Origin: Streptomyces sp. GESEQ-4
Lineage (GTDB): Bacteria; Actinomycetota; Actinomycetes; Streptomycetales; Streptomycetaceae
Length of the DNA stretch: 64,000 bases
NCBI RefSeq assembly: GCF_017948455.1
Contig: NZ_JAFFSU010000038.1
Location: 1 to 64,000, forward strand
Direction of reading: 5' to 3'
The number at the start of each line of letters is the position of its first letter. The stretch's first letter is position 1. The position numbers and the translations under genes were made by a program. The notes under the pieces were generated by a model. It worked only from the letters and a program-made list of their open reading frames with translations, did not search any database and had not been told where the DNA came from. Below are positions 9,113-16,916 of this stretch, piece after piece.

Positions 9113-9132
9113 CTGTTGGGGTGCGTGGTGTC

Positions 9133-9175
9133 ATGCAGAAGGCCCGCGGCCTTGTTCGGCGCGGGCCTACTGCAT
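9133..9175 (-). terminator. Terminator of tRNA-Asp (9183-9257)
   Basis: Two-part stem: ATGCAG/CTGCAT outside and AGGCCCGCG/CGCGGGCCT inside, separated by an A-A mismatch, with an 11-nt loop. Confidence 0.75.
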
Positions 9176-9182
9176 CTCGCTG

Positions 9183-9257
9183 CGGTCCTGACGGGATTTG
9201 AACCCGCGGCCTCCACCTTGACAGGGTGGCGAGCACTCCAAACTGCTCCACAGGACC
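9183..9257 (-). tRNA. tRNA-Asp (GTC)
   Basis: On the minus strand it starts GGTCCTG, has a full cloverleaf with anticodon loop CTGTCAA, T loop TTCAAAT and acceptor CAGGACC plus discriminator G. It is identical in sequence to the copy at 13552-13626. It lies 94 nt downstream of hrpA on the same strand. Confidence 0.95.
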
Positions 9258-9351
9258 TGGTTTCGCGGCACTTGGTGGTGCGTTGTGCTGCGAGAAGAGA
9301 CTGTACAGGAGGGGCGCCGCCTGGTCGAACTCACTTAGGGTGCGGGGCCGG

Positions 9352-12300
9352 TTACGGCGCGGCCGCGTCGATCGCCTTCACGATGCGCTTGTCGGAGACG
9401 GGGTACGCCGTGCCGAGCGCGTGGGCGAAGTAGCTGACCCGGAGCTCCTCGATCATCCAGCGGATGTCCAGGACGGAGGAAGGCACCGGCCGCCCCTGCG
9501 GCATCTGCTCCAGCAGCCACGCGTACTCGTCCCGCATCTCGTGGACCTTCTCCATACGCGTGGTGTCCCGCTGGACGTTCGTCGGCATCTGCTGGAGCCG
9601 GCGGTCCGCGGCCACCAGGTACCGCATCAGATCCGCCAGCCGCCGCGTCCCCGCCTCCGTCACGAACCCCGGCTTCACGAGGCCGTCCAGCTGCGCCCGT
9701 ACGTCCGCCAGGTTCGGCAGCAGCGCGGGGCTCCGTACGGCCTTCAGGCGGCGCTCACAGGCCTGCCACGCGGCGAGGACCTGCTGCACCTGGTCCACCG
9801 TACGGACCGTCGTGTCGACGATCTCGGCGCGGACCTTGTCGTACAGCTTCCGGTACGACTCCTCGTCCCACACCGGCCCGCCGAAGTCGCCGATCAGCTT
9901 GTCCGCCGCAGCCATCGCGCAGTCGTCGAACAGGGCCTGGATGGAGCCGTGCGGATTGGCGGACAGGGCGAGCTTCTGGGCGTTCGTCAGCTTCTCGGAC
10001 GCGAACTTCGCCGGGTTCACCGGGATGTTGCGGAGGATCAGCCGCCGCGTGCCCTGCCACATGGCCTGCTGCTGTTCCGCCTCCGTGTCGAAGAGGCGTA
10101 CGGAGACGGTGTCGCCGTCGTCGACCAGCGCCGGGTACGCCTTCACGGGCTGCCCCGCCCGCCGGGTCTCGAAGACGCGGGTGAGGGAGCCGATCGTCCA
10201 GTCGGTCAGGCCCTTGCGCTCCAGGGACTCGCCGCCCTGGCGTTCGGCCGTGGCCGCCGCGGCCTGCGAGAGGGCTTTCCTCGCCTTCGGCTTCAGCTGG
10301 AGCTTCAGGGCCTCCAGATCCTTGTCCTCGGCCAGCTTGCGGCGCCGCTCGTCGACGATCCGGAAGGTGATCCGGAGGTGGTCGGGGACCTTGGACCAGT
10401 CGAAGTCGTCCGCGGTGAACGGGACGCCCACCATGCGCTTCAGCTCGCGGGCCATGGTGGTGGTGAGGGGTTCTTGGAGCGGGACGGCCGTGTCCAGGAA
10501 GCGTTTCGCGAAGTTCGGCGCCGGCACGTAGTTGCGGCGGATCGGCTTCGGAAGGGAGCGGATCAGCTCGGTGACGACTTCCTCCCGCAACCCCGGGATC
10601 TGCCAGTCGAAGCCCTCGTCCGTGACCTGGTTCAGGACCTGGAGCGGGACGTGGACGGTCACACCGTCGGCGTCCGCGCCCGGCTCGAACTGGTACGTCA
10701 CCCGGAACTTCAGGTTCCCCTGCCGCCAGGAGTCCGGATAGTCGGCCTTGGTGACCGCCTCCGCGGACTCCCGGATGAGCATCTCGCGCTCGAAGTCGAG
10801 GAAGTCGGGCTGCTCGTGCCGCTTGTGCTTCCACCAGGAGTCGAAGTGGGCGCCGGAGACGACGTGTTCGGGGACCTTCTCGTCGTAGAAGTCGAAGAGC
10901 GTCTCGTCGTCGACGAGGATGTTCCGGCGCCGGGCGCGGTGCTCCAGCTCCTCGACCTCGCTGAGGAGCTTGCGGTTGTCGGCGAAGAACTTGTGGTGCG
11001 TGCGCCAGTCGCCCTCGACGAGCGCGTTGCGGATGAACAGCTCGCGGGACGCCTCCGGGTCGATCCGGCCGTAGTTGACCTTGCGGTCGGCGATGATCGG
11101 GACGCCGTAGAGCGTGACCTTCTCGTACGCCATCACCGCGGCCTGGTCCTTCTCCCAGTGCGGTTCGCTGTACGTCCGCTTGAGCAGGTGCTCGGCGAGG
11201 GGTTCGACCCACTCGGGCTCGATGCGGGCGTTGACGCGGGCCCAGAGACGGGAGGTCTCCACCAGTTCGGCGGACATCACGAAGCGCGGGGGCTTCTTGA
11301 AGAGGGCCGAGCCCGGGAAGATCGCGAACTTGGCGCTCCGGGCGCCGAGATATTCGTTCTTGGCTGTGTTTCTCCCGCCCTCCCCCCCGGCGTCCTTCAC
11401 ATCCTTCATGCCGATGTGGGAGAGGAGCCCGGCGAGCAGCGAGACATGGACGCTCTGCTCCGGCGCGTCCTCCTCGTTCAGATGGATGCCCATCTGCTTC
11501 GCGACCGTTCTCAACTGCGTATAGATGTCCTGCCATTCGCGGATGCGCAGGAAGTTCAGATACTCCTGCTTGCACATCCGGCGGAAGGACGACGAGCCGC
11601 GTTCCTTCTGCTGCTCGCGCACGTACCGCCACAGGTTGAGATAGGCGAGGAAGTCGCTGGTCTCGTCCTTGAAGCGGGCGTGCTGCTGGTCGGCCTGCGT
11701 CTGCTTGTCGGCCGGGCGCTCGCGCGGGTCCTGGATGGACAGGGCGGCGGCTATGACCATGACCTCGCGGACACAGCCGTTCTTGTCGGCCTCCAGGACC
11801 ATCCGGGCAAGGCGGGGGTCGACGGGCAGCTGGGCGAGCTTGCGGCCGGTGTCGGTGAGGCGCTTGCGCGAGTCCTTCTGCGTGGGGTCCAACGCGCCCA
11901 GTTCCTGGAGGAGTTGGACGCCGTCGCGGATGTTGCGGTGGTCCGGCGGGTCGATGAAGGGGAACTTCTCGATCTCGCCGAGTCCGGCGGCGGTCATCTG
12001 CAGGATGACGGACGCGAGGTTCGTACGCAGGATCTCCGCGTCCGTGAACTCCGGGCGGGCCTCGAAGTCGTCCTCGCTGTAGAGGCGGATGCAGATGCCG
12101 TCGGACGTACGGCCGCAGCGGCCCTTGCGCTGGTTTGCGCTGGCCTGGGAGATCGGCTCGATGGGGAGCCGCTGCACCTTCGTGCGATGGCTGTACCGGC
12201 TGATCCGGGCGAAGCCGGGGTCGATGACGTACTTGATGCCCGGGACGGTGAGGGAGGTCTCGGCGACGTTGGTCGCCAGAACGATCCTTCGGCCGGTGTG

Positions 12301-13329
12301 GGGCTGGAAGACGCGATGCTGCTCGGCGTGCGAGAGCCGCGCGTAGAGGGGGAGGACCTCCGTGAACCGGTAGTTCTTCTTCACGAGCGCGTCCGCGGTG
12401 TCGCGGATCTCCCTCTCCCCCGAGAGGAAGACGAGGATGTCGCCCTTGCCCTCCCCCTGAAGCTCCTCGACGGCATCACAGATCGCGGTGATCTGGTCGC
12501 GGTCGGAGTCGTCGCCGTCTTCTTCCAGGAGCGGCCGGTAACGCACCTCGACGGGATACGTACGCCCGCTGACCTCGATGATCGGGGCGTCGCCGAAGTG
12601 CCGGGAGAAGCGCTCGGGGTCGATGGTGGCCGAGGTGATGACGACCTTGAGGTCGGGCCGCTTCGGCAGCAACTGCGCGAGATACCCGAGCAGGAAGTCG
12701 ATGTTGAGAGACCGCTCGTGGGCCTCGTCGATGATGATCGTGTCGTAGGCGCGCAGCTCGCGGTCGGTCTGGATCTCGGCGAGCAGGATGCCGTCGGTCA
12801 TCAGCTTGACGAAGGTGGCGTCCGGGTTGACCTGGTCGGTGAACCGCACCTTCCAGCCGACGGCCTCGCCGAGCGGGGTGTCCAGCTCTTCCGCCACCCG
12901 CTCGGCGACGGTACGGGCGGCGATCCGCCGGGGCTGTGTGTGCCCGATCATGCCGCGCACGCCCCGGCCGAGCTCCATGCAGATCTTCGGGATCTGCGTG
13001 GTCTTCCCGGAGCCGGTCTCACCGGCGACGATCACGACCTGGTGGTCCCGGATGGCGTCGGCGATGTCGTCGCGCTTCTGGCTGACGGGGAGCTGCGGGG
13101 GGTAGGTGACGGCGGGAACGCGGGCCCGCCGCTCGCCCATCCGCTGTTCGGCCTTGGCGACCTCGGCCTCGATCTCGGCGAGTACGGCGGCGCGGGCCTC
13201 CGGCTTGCGGATCTTGCGGGCACCTTCGAGCCGCCGGCCGAGCCGGTGCGCGTCGCGCAGCGAGAGTTCGGCCAGACGGGGGGCGAGGGCGCCGAGGGCG
13301 GGGGAGCCGGGGGCGGGGTGCGTAGACAT
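9352..13329 (-). CDS. hrpA: ATP-dependent RNA helicase HrpA (DEAH box)
   Basis: 1325 aa, the usual length of HrpA. Walker A GETGSGKTTQIPKI lies near residue 100, followed by the DEAH motif in IIIDEAHERSLNIDFLLG, SATID, and RGRT-type motif VI (NQRKGRCGRTSDGICIRLYSE). The helicase-associated, OB-fold and long DUF3418 C-terminal regions follow. E. coli HrpA is a 3'-5' RNA translocase that helps rescue stalled ribosomes and processes some mRNAs. The ATG at 13329 is taken from alignment of the N-terminus, as the ribosome site is weak. It lies between two tRNA units on the same strand. Confidence 0.95.
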   Translation of the reverse strand: MSTHPAPGSPALGALAPRLAELSLRDAHRLGRRLEGARKIRKPEARAAVLAEIEAEVAKAEQRMGERRARVPAVTYPPQLPVSQKRDDIADAIRDHQVVIVAGETGSGKTTQIPKICMELGRGVRGMIGHTQPRRIAARTVAERVAEELDTPLGEAVGWKVRFTDQVNPDATFVKLMTDGILLAEIQTDRELRAYDTIIIDEAHERSLNIDFLLGYLAQLLPKRPDLKVVITSATIDPERFSRHFGDAPIIEVSGRTYPVEVRYRPLLEEDGDDSDRDQITAICDAVEELQGEGKGDILVFLSGEREIRDTADALVKKNYRFTEVLPLYARLSHAEQHRVFQPHTGRRIVLATNVAETSLTVPGIKYVIDPGFARISRYSHRTKVQRLPIEPISQASANQRKGRCGRTSDGICIRLYSEDDFEARPEFTDAEILRTNLASVILQMTAAGLGEIEKFPFIDPPDHRNIRDGVQLLQELGALDPTQKDSRKRLTDTGRKLAQLPVDPRLARMVLEADKNGCVREVMVIAAALSIQDPRERPADKQTQADQQHARFKDETSDFLAYLNLWRYVREQQKERGSSSFRRMCKQEYLNFLRIREWQDIYTQLRTVAKQMGIHLNEEDAPEQSVHVSLLAGLLSHIGMKDVKDAGGEGGRNTAKNEYLGARSAKFAIFPGSALFKKPPRFVMSAELVETSRLWARVNARIEPEWVEPLAEHLLKRTYSEPHWEKDQAAVMAYEKVTLYGVPIIADRKVNYGRIDPEASRELFIRNALVEGDWRTHHKFFADNRKLLSEVEELEHRARRRNILVDDETLFDFYDEKVPEHVVSGAHFDSWWKHKRHEQPDFLDFEREMLIRESAEAVTKADYPDSWRQGNLKFRVTYQFEPGADADGVTVHVPLQVLNQVTDEGFDWQIPGLREEVVTELIRSLPKPIRRNYVPAPNFAKRFLDTAVPLQEPLTTTMARELKRMVGVPFTADDFDWSKVPDHLRITFRIVDERRRKLAEDKDLEALKLQLKPKARKALSQAAAATAERQGGESLERKGLTDWTIGSLTRVFETRRAGQPVKAYPALVDDGDTVSVRLFDTEAEQQQAMWQGTRRLILRNIPVNPAKFASEKLTNAQKLALSANPHGSIQALFDDCAMAAADKLIGDFGGPVWDEESYRKLYDKVRAEIVDTTVRTVDQVQQVLAAWQACERRLKAVRSPALLPNLADVRAQLDGLVKPGFVTEAGTRRLADLMRYLVAADRRLQQMPTNVQRDTTRMEKVHEMRDEYAWLLEQMPQGRPVPSSVLDIRWMIEELRVSYFAHALGTAYPVSDKRIVKAIDAAAP

Positions 13330-13418
13330 ACGCGGTCCAGGATCTCATCCCGGGGAAATCGATGGCGAACGCTTTTGCCGCCGGCGGACCGGTCACCGGG
13401 AGTGGCCCGGGAATGATC

Positions 13419-13447
13419 AAGGGCCCCGCTCACTGAGCGGGGCCCTT
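13419..13447 (-). terminator. Terminator of the tRNA-Asp/tRNA-Phe unit
   Basis: 14-base complementary arms AAGGGCCCCGCTCA (13419-13432) and TGAGCGGGGCCCTT (13434-13447), just after tRNA-Phe and before hrpA. No U-tract. Confidence 0.75.
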
Positions 13448-13453
13448 GGGCTG

Positions 13454-13527
13454 TGGCTGGGGCCGGGGTCGAACCGGCGACCTATCGCTTTTCAGGCGAT
13501 CGCTCGTACCAACTGAGCTACCCAGCC
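13454..13527 (-). tRNA. tRNA-Phe (GAA)
   Basis: Starts GGCTGGG on the minus strand. Anticodon loop CTGAAAA, T arm GCCGG-TTCGACC-CCGGC, acceptor CCCAGCC with discriminator A. It is last in the order Glu-Asp-Phe, a tRNA cluster conserved in actinobacteria. Confidence 0.95.
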
Positions 13528-13529
13528 AC

Positions 13530-13549
13530 GAGGTTCCAAAAGGAACCTC
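13530..13549. other. Hairpin between tRNA-Asp and tRNA-Phe
   Basis: Perfect 8-bp stem GAGGTTCC / GGAACCTC with an AAAA loop (minus strand UUUU) fills almost all of the 24-nt spacer between the two tRNAs. It may guide processing of the shared precursor. Confidence 0.6.
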
Positions 13550-13551
13550 AG

Positions 13552-13626
13552 CGGTCCTGACGGGATTTGAACCCGCGGCCTCCACCTTGACAGGGTGGCG
13601 AGCACTCCAAACTGCTCCACAGGACC
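13552..13626 (-). tRNA. tRNA-Asp (GTC)
   Basis: Same sequence as 9183-9257: 5' GGTCCTG, anticodon loop CTGTCAA, discriminator G. It is followed by tRNA-Phe. It should be preceded by tRNA-Glu in the ancestral cluster, but that gene is now 3.1 kb away at 16764-16836. No clear promoter is visible in the 130 nt upstream. Confidence 0.95.
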
Positions 13627-13661
13627 AAGCAATGCGTACGACAGTGTCGCACACGGTGTTG

Positions 13662-13684
13662 CGTACCCCCAACGGAATTCGTAC
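13662..13684. repeat. Degenerate copy of the tRNA-Glu 3' end (candidate attachment-site remnant)
   Basis: 20 of 23 bases match 16762-16784, the 3' end and T arm of tRNA-Glu, in the same orientation. It lies 36 nt upstream of tRNA-Asp, where the end of tRNA-Glu would be expected in an uninterrupted Glu-Asp-Phe cluster. It is read as the far junction of an old integration. Confidence 0.6.
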
Positions 13685-14083
13685 AGCCGCGACACGTCCG
13701 CGAACGTCATCATCCCGTCATGAGCTGACGCTCACTGCGACTGTCGGACTGCCTCGCCGTCGTCGCCGGACTGGTGATTCCCAGTGACCGGTTGGAGGCT
13801 GGCTGGCGGGCCGATGTCGCTGGAAAAGCGTATCAGAACGCGGGGTGTGCTCTGCGCACTCTGTGCGCGTGACGAGCGGCTCCCCGGCCCCTCTGGGCAG
13901 GAGGTCCGAAGGTCGAGGAGCCGCAGTATCCGCCGTCCGATCATGTCGCTGTTGTCCGCCGGAGCGGCAGGTGGACTGCGATGAGTGCCCCCGGGAAGCC
14001 GTTCAAGGGAACTCGACGAGGTCGGGCGGTGGCCTTGGCGTGGAGGTGTGGGTCCGTCGGGGATGTGCGGTGGTGGTGGCGGG

Positions 14084-14404
14084 GTGGATGCGACCAGCGC
14101 GACGTTGTGGTCGTTGCCGGTCGACGGCCTGCTTCTGCTGGCGACGATCGGCTTGCTCATGCCTACTCGCCGTGCCGATCGCCGAAGCGAGACGAGAGGG
14201 GGAAGGGCGAGCCAGAGCGAGACCGGGGCCGGGCGGGCGGGACTGTCGGACGGCGAGCGGACCGCGGGCGCGCCGAAGGCCGAGCAGGTCATGTGGGAAC
14301 ACTTCGAGCGGCAGCGAGCGGCAGCGAGCGGCAGGCGCACTCCGACCGGCGCCGAGTTGGACCGGGTGGCGGGCACGAACAACTACGGACGAGCGGTTCT
14401 CGCC
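14084..14404 (+). pseudogene. Remnant of a DUF2637/Spd-like mobile-element protein
   Basis: The frame reads VDATSATLWSLPVDGLLLLA and, after an unrelated stretch, AEQVMWEHFERQ followed by TPTGAELDRVAGTNNYGRA. The first part resembles the LFPLAVDGMI membrane region of DUF2637 proteins. The second resembles C-terminal tails of spread proteins in actinomycete integrative elements. The middle transmembrane region is missing and there is no start codon with a ribosome site, so this is a decayed gene. Assignment rests on short motifs recalled from the family. The remainder of 13685-14490 shows no coding signal. Confidence 0.5.
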
Positions 14405-14491
14405 CCAGCCGGACCCCGTGATCGACCTCCGCGCAGGCGGCGGGTGCGCCGAAGCACGGCGGCCACGCGCCCTGACTCGCGAATGCAAGGT

Positions 14492-14519
14492 TTGGTGAAT
14501 TCAGGATTCCGTGTACTGT
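14492..14519 (+). promoter_or_regulatory. Promoter of the metal-sensor/exporter operon
   Basis: TTGGTG (14492-14497), 16-nt spacer, TACTGT (14514-14519). The expected start point falls on or next to the GTG at 14527, giving a leaderless mRNA. GAAT (14497-14500) and ATTC (14506-14509) form a small dyad in the spacer that could be the sensor's operator. Confidence 0.65.
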
Positions 14520-14526
14520 CGTGGGT

Positions 14527-14862
14527 GTGCTGACTCTCGCTGCTGACATCGAGGTGCTGGCGCGGTTCGGCCGCGCCCTCGCCGACCCCATCCGCTGCCG
14601 GATCCTCCTCGCACTACGTGAGGCCCCGGCCCACCCCGCCGACCTCGCCGACACCCTGGAGATCTCCCGGACCCGGCTGTCGAACCACCTGGCGTGCCTG
14701 CGCGACTGCGGCCTGGTCGTCGCGGTGCCGGTGGGCCGCCGCACCCGCTACGAGCTCGCCGACGAACGTCTCGGTCACGCGCTGGACGACCTGCGCACCG
14801 CCGTCGTGGCGGTCGAGGCCGACAAGACGTGCGTGGACGCGGACGAGGAGGGCTGCTGCTGA
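14527..14862 (+). CDS. CmtR-type ArsR/SmtB metal-sensing repressor
   Basis: 111 aa winged helix with the DNA-reading helix in EISRTRLSNHLACLRDCGLV. When started at GTG 14527 the cysteines fall at 57, 61 and 102, the same positions used by Mycobacterium tuberculosis CmtR to bind Cd(II) and Pb(II). Two further C-terminal cysteines (DEEGCC) add ligands. In the apo form such proteins repress their operon and metal binding releases DNA. It overlaps the exporter gene by one base (TGATG), so the two are translationally coupled and the exporter is the obvious target. The transcript is probably leaderless. Confidence 0.85.
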   Translation: MLTLAADIEVLARFGRALADPIRCRILLALREAPAHPADLADTLEISRTRLSNHLACLRDCGLVVAVPVGRRTRYELADERLGHALDDLRTAVVAVEADKTCVDADEEGCC

Positions 14863-15587
14863 TGACCGCCGAGATATCCCTCGGCACACGTCCGACCCCG
14901 GCCCGGCGTGACGTCCTCGCCAGGCGCATACGGCTGCTGGTCGCGGCCACCATCGGCTACAACGTCATCGAGGCGGCCGTCGCGATCACCGCCGGGACGA
15001 TCGCCTCCTCCACCGCGCTGATCGGCTTCGGCCTGGACTCGGTCATCGAGGTCTCCTCCGCCGCCGCGGTCGCCTGGCAGTTCTCCGCCCGCGACCACGC
15101 GATGCGCGAGGCGCGGGAGAAGCGCACGCTGCGGATCATCGCGGTGTCGTTCTTCGTGCTCGCCGCGTACGTCACCGTCGACGCCGCCCGCGCGCTGGCC
15201 GGCACCGGCGAGGCCGAACGCTCCATCCCCGGCATCGTCATCGCCGCCCTCTCCCTGGCCGTGATGCCGTTCCTGTCCGCCGCCCAGCGCAGGGCCGGAC
15301 GCGAACTGGGCTCCGCCAGCGCGGTCGCCGACTCCAAGCAGACGCTCTTGTGCACGTACCTGTCGGCCGTTCTCCTTCTCGGCCTGGTCCTCAACGCCAC
15401 GCTCGGCTGGTCCTGGGCCGACCCGATCGCCGCCCTGGTCATCGCCGCCATCGCAGTGAAGGAAGGCCGCGACGCCTGGCAGGGCAAGGGCTGCTGCGCG
15501 ACCCCGGCCGCCGCCGCGGTGGTCCCGGCCGCCGGCGGAGAGACAGACGCCTGCGGCTGCCGCCCCGGCTGCGACTGCTGCGGCTGA
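14862..15587 (+). CDS. Cation diffusion facilitator-type metal exporter
   Basis: 241 aa with about six membrane segments. GFGLDSVIEVSSA in TM2 carries the conserved Asp, ADSKQTLLCTYLS marks TM5 and WADPIAALVIAAIAVKEG TM6, as in CDF proteins, which exchange Zn, Cd or related divalent ions for protons. The usual cytoplasmic domain is replaced by a short Cys-rich tail (DACGCRPGCDCCG plus an upstream GCC) that could capture thiophilic metals. The ATG overlaps the sensor stop codon. With the CmtR-type sensor, Cd/Pb/Zn efflux is the likely role. Substrate is inferred from the partner. Confidence 0.8.
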   Translation: MTAEISLGTRPTPARRDVLARRIRLLVAATIGYNVIEAAVAITAGTIASSTALIGFGLDSVIEVSSAAAVAWQFSARDHAMREAREKRTLRIIAVSFFVLAAYVTVDAARALAGTGEAERSIPGIVIAALSLAVMPFLSAAQRRAGRELGSASAVADSKQTLLCTYLSAVLLLGLVLNATLGWSWADPIAALVIAAIAVKEGRDAWQGKGCCATPAAAAVVPAAGGETDACGCRPGCDCCG

Positions 15588-15609
15588 ACCGACACCCGCA
15601 CATCCAGAG

Positions 15610-15638
15610 GACCCCCGGCCATCACGTGGCCAGGGGTC
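15610..15638 (+). terminator. Terminator of the metal-resistance operon
   Basis: GACCCCCGGCCA (15610-15621) pairs with TGGCCAGGGGTC (15627-15638), with one mismatch and a TCACG loop, followed by TCTCCT. Confidence 0.75.
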
Positions 15639-15689
15639 TCTCCTGTCTCGGCGATACCCCCTGGTCTCGGCGTTGCCCCCTGGGGGCCG

Positions 15690-15850
15690 GCTGCCGAGAA
15701 AGGCATCGCCGCGGCGCCGGAACTGCGACGGCGCGTGCCGGGCCCAGGCGTACAGGGACCGGCGGATCAGCGATCAGATCATGGGCCTCGCCCTGATGCT
15801 CGGCGAGGCAGGGTGGACCGGCGAGGAGGGCACCCTGACCGAGCGGACGC
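15690..15850 (+). pseudogene. Fragment with a CxxxC AYRxRR motif, probable mobile-element remnant
   Basis: The frame reads RRRNCDGACRAQAYRDRRIS then QIMGLALMLGEAGWTGEEG. The NCDGACRAQAYRDRR pattern resembles the short zinc-ribbon-like segment (CSxACRQxAYRxRR) found in proteins of actinomycete phages and integrative elements. There is no start with a ribosome site and the downstream sequence loses protein character, so it is a fragment. No function is assigned. Confidence 0.4.
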
Positions 15851-16033
15851 TCAAAGGAAGGCGCGTGGTGGGTACGGGTGCCGCGCACCCCGCAAGGGAT
15901 GCTTCAGGGCCTTTGAGCAGCCACCGTGACTTCGAGACGAGGATCGACGGCTCTGTCCCCCAGAAAACCTGGTGAGCCGATGACCGCCCCAGTTACGCTG
16001 CCCTGTCTCGTCAGGCCAGGGAGGATCGGCACC

Positions 16034-16579
16034 ATGAGCGGTACCCCGTTGCCCTTTCCCGAGCGGATTGAGCTCACAGGGGAAGGTCTCGTACTGCGCG
16101 ACTGGACGGAGGCAGACCTGGCCGCAATGCCGGATTTGTTCGACCATCCCGATATCGCGTACTGGACGCCGATCGTCTCACCCTTTGACGAAGCGGTCGC
16201 TCGCGCACGGCTGGACCGGGATCGGCAAATGCGTGCGGAGGGCACGACCATCCTGCTCGCCATCACCGTCGACGGCCGCGCGCCGCTCGGCGAGGTGATG
16301 CTGCGGCGCGCCCCCAAGGGTGCAGAGATCGGCTATGCGGTCGGCCCGGCGCACCGCGGCCAGGGGCTGGCTGCACGGGCAGTGCGGGTGATGGCTGCGT
16401 ATGCCTTCGAACAACTGGGCGTGGGGCAAGTGGTCCTGGAGCTGGAGGCCGAGAACGCCGCAAGCGTCGCCGTAGCCACCAAGGCGGGCTTCAGACTCCT
16501 CGACGTGCCACTGATCCAGGGGACGGAGAAGGGACGGCCCTATGCCCTGCAGACGTGGGGCCTGCTGCCAGCTTTGTGA
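16034..16579 (+). CDS. GNAT family N-acetyltransferase
   Basis: 181 aa RimJ/RimL-type acetyltransferase. It opens with LTGEGLVLRDWTEADLAAMPDL and carries the acetyl-CoA motif A in EIGYAVGPAHRGQGLAARAVRVM (about residues 100-122), then ENAASVAVATKAGF. Substrate cannot be told; relatives modify protein N-termini, small amines or antibiotics. The ATG at 16034 is preceded by GGGAGG; longer upstream readings lack a site. It is the last gene of the island, 185 nt from tRNA-Glu. Confidence 0.85.
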   Translation: MSGTPLPFPERIELTGEGLVLRDWTEADLAAMPDLFDHPDIAYWTPIVSPFDEAVARARLDRDRQMRAEGTTILLAITVDGRAPLGEVMLRRAPKGAEIGYAVGPAHRGQGLAARAVRVMAAYAFEQLGVGQVVLELEAENAASVAVATKAGFRLLDVPLIQGTEKGRPYALQTWGLLPAL

Positions 16580-16763
16580 CGCTGTTCAGGGTGATGCTCC
16601 GCCACTGGGAAAGGGAGACGTCCGCTCTTGTTCGGGGGCGGCGTGGAAACCCTTGTCCGGCACCGTGCCCGTAGCGGACATCTCTACACGGTGAGGAAAC
16701 GCACCGGCCACAGCGAGAGTGGTGGTGAGGGCGTCTGATCTGCGACAACGCAGAGTAATTACG

Positions 16764-16836
16764 TGCCCCCAACGGGATTCGAACCCGTGCTACCGCCTTG
16801 AAAGGGCGGCGTCCTAGGCCGCTAGACGATGAGGGC
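16764..16836 (-). tRNA. tRNA-Glu (TTC)
   Basis: Starts GCCCTCA on the minus strand. Anticodon loop CTTTCAA between CCGCC and GGCGG, T loop TTCGAAT, acceptor TGGGGGC with discriminator A. Its 3' end carries the sequence repeated imperfectly at 13662-13684. Confidence 0.95.
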
Positions 16837-16880
16837 TATCGGCCCGCCTGGGCGCCTCTCGGCGCGTCGGGGACGTGAGA

Positions 16881-16910
16881 AGCATATGGGATGGCGGGAG
16901 GTATCGCCAA
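16881..16910 (-). promoter_or_regulatory. Promoter of tRNA-Glu
   Basis: Minus strand TTGGCG (16910-16905), 18-nt spacer, TATGCT (16886-16881), about 45 nt before tRNA-Glu. It would have driven the whole Glu-Asp-Phe cluster before the insertion. Confidence 0.6.
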
Positions 16911-16916
16911 AACGGT

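Noticed and set aside
9226..13416. Very long plus-strand open frame opposite hrpA (1396 codons)
   Set aside because: It is exactly antisense to hrpA, whose helicase motifs are unmistakable. Long antisense frames are a by-product of high G+C codon use.
13685..14083. Possible genes in the left part of the tRNA-Glu island
   Set aside because: Several frames are open on both strands but none has a ribosome site, protein-like composition or recognisable motif.
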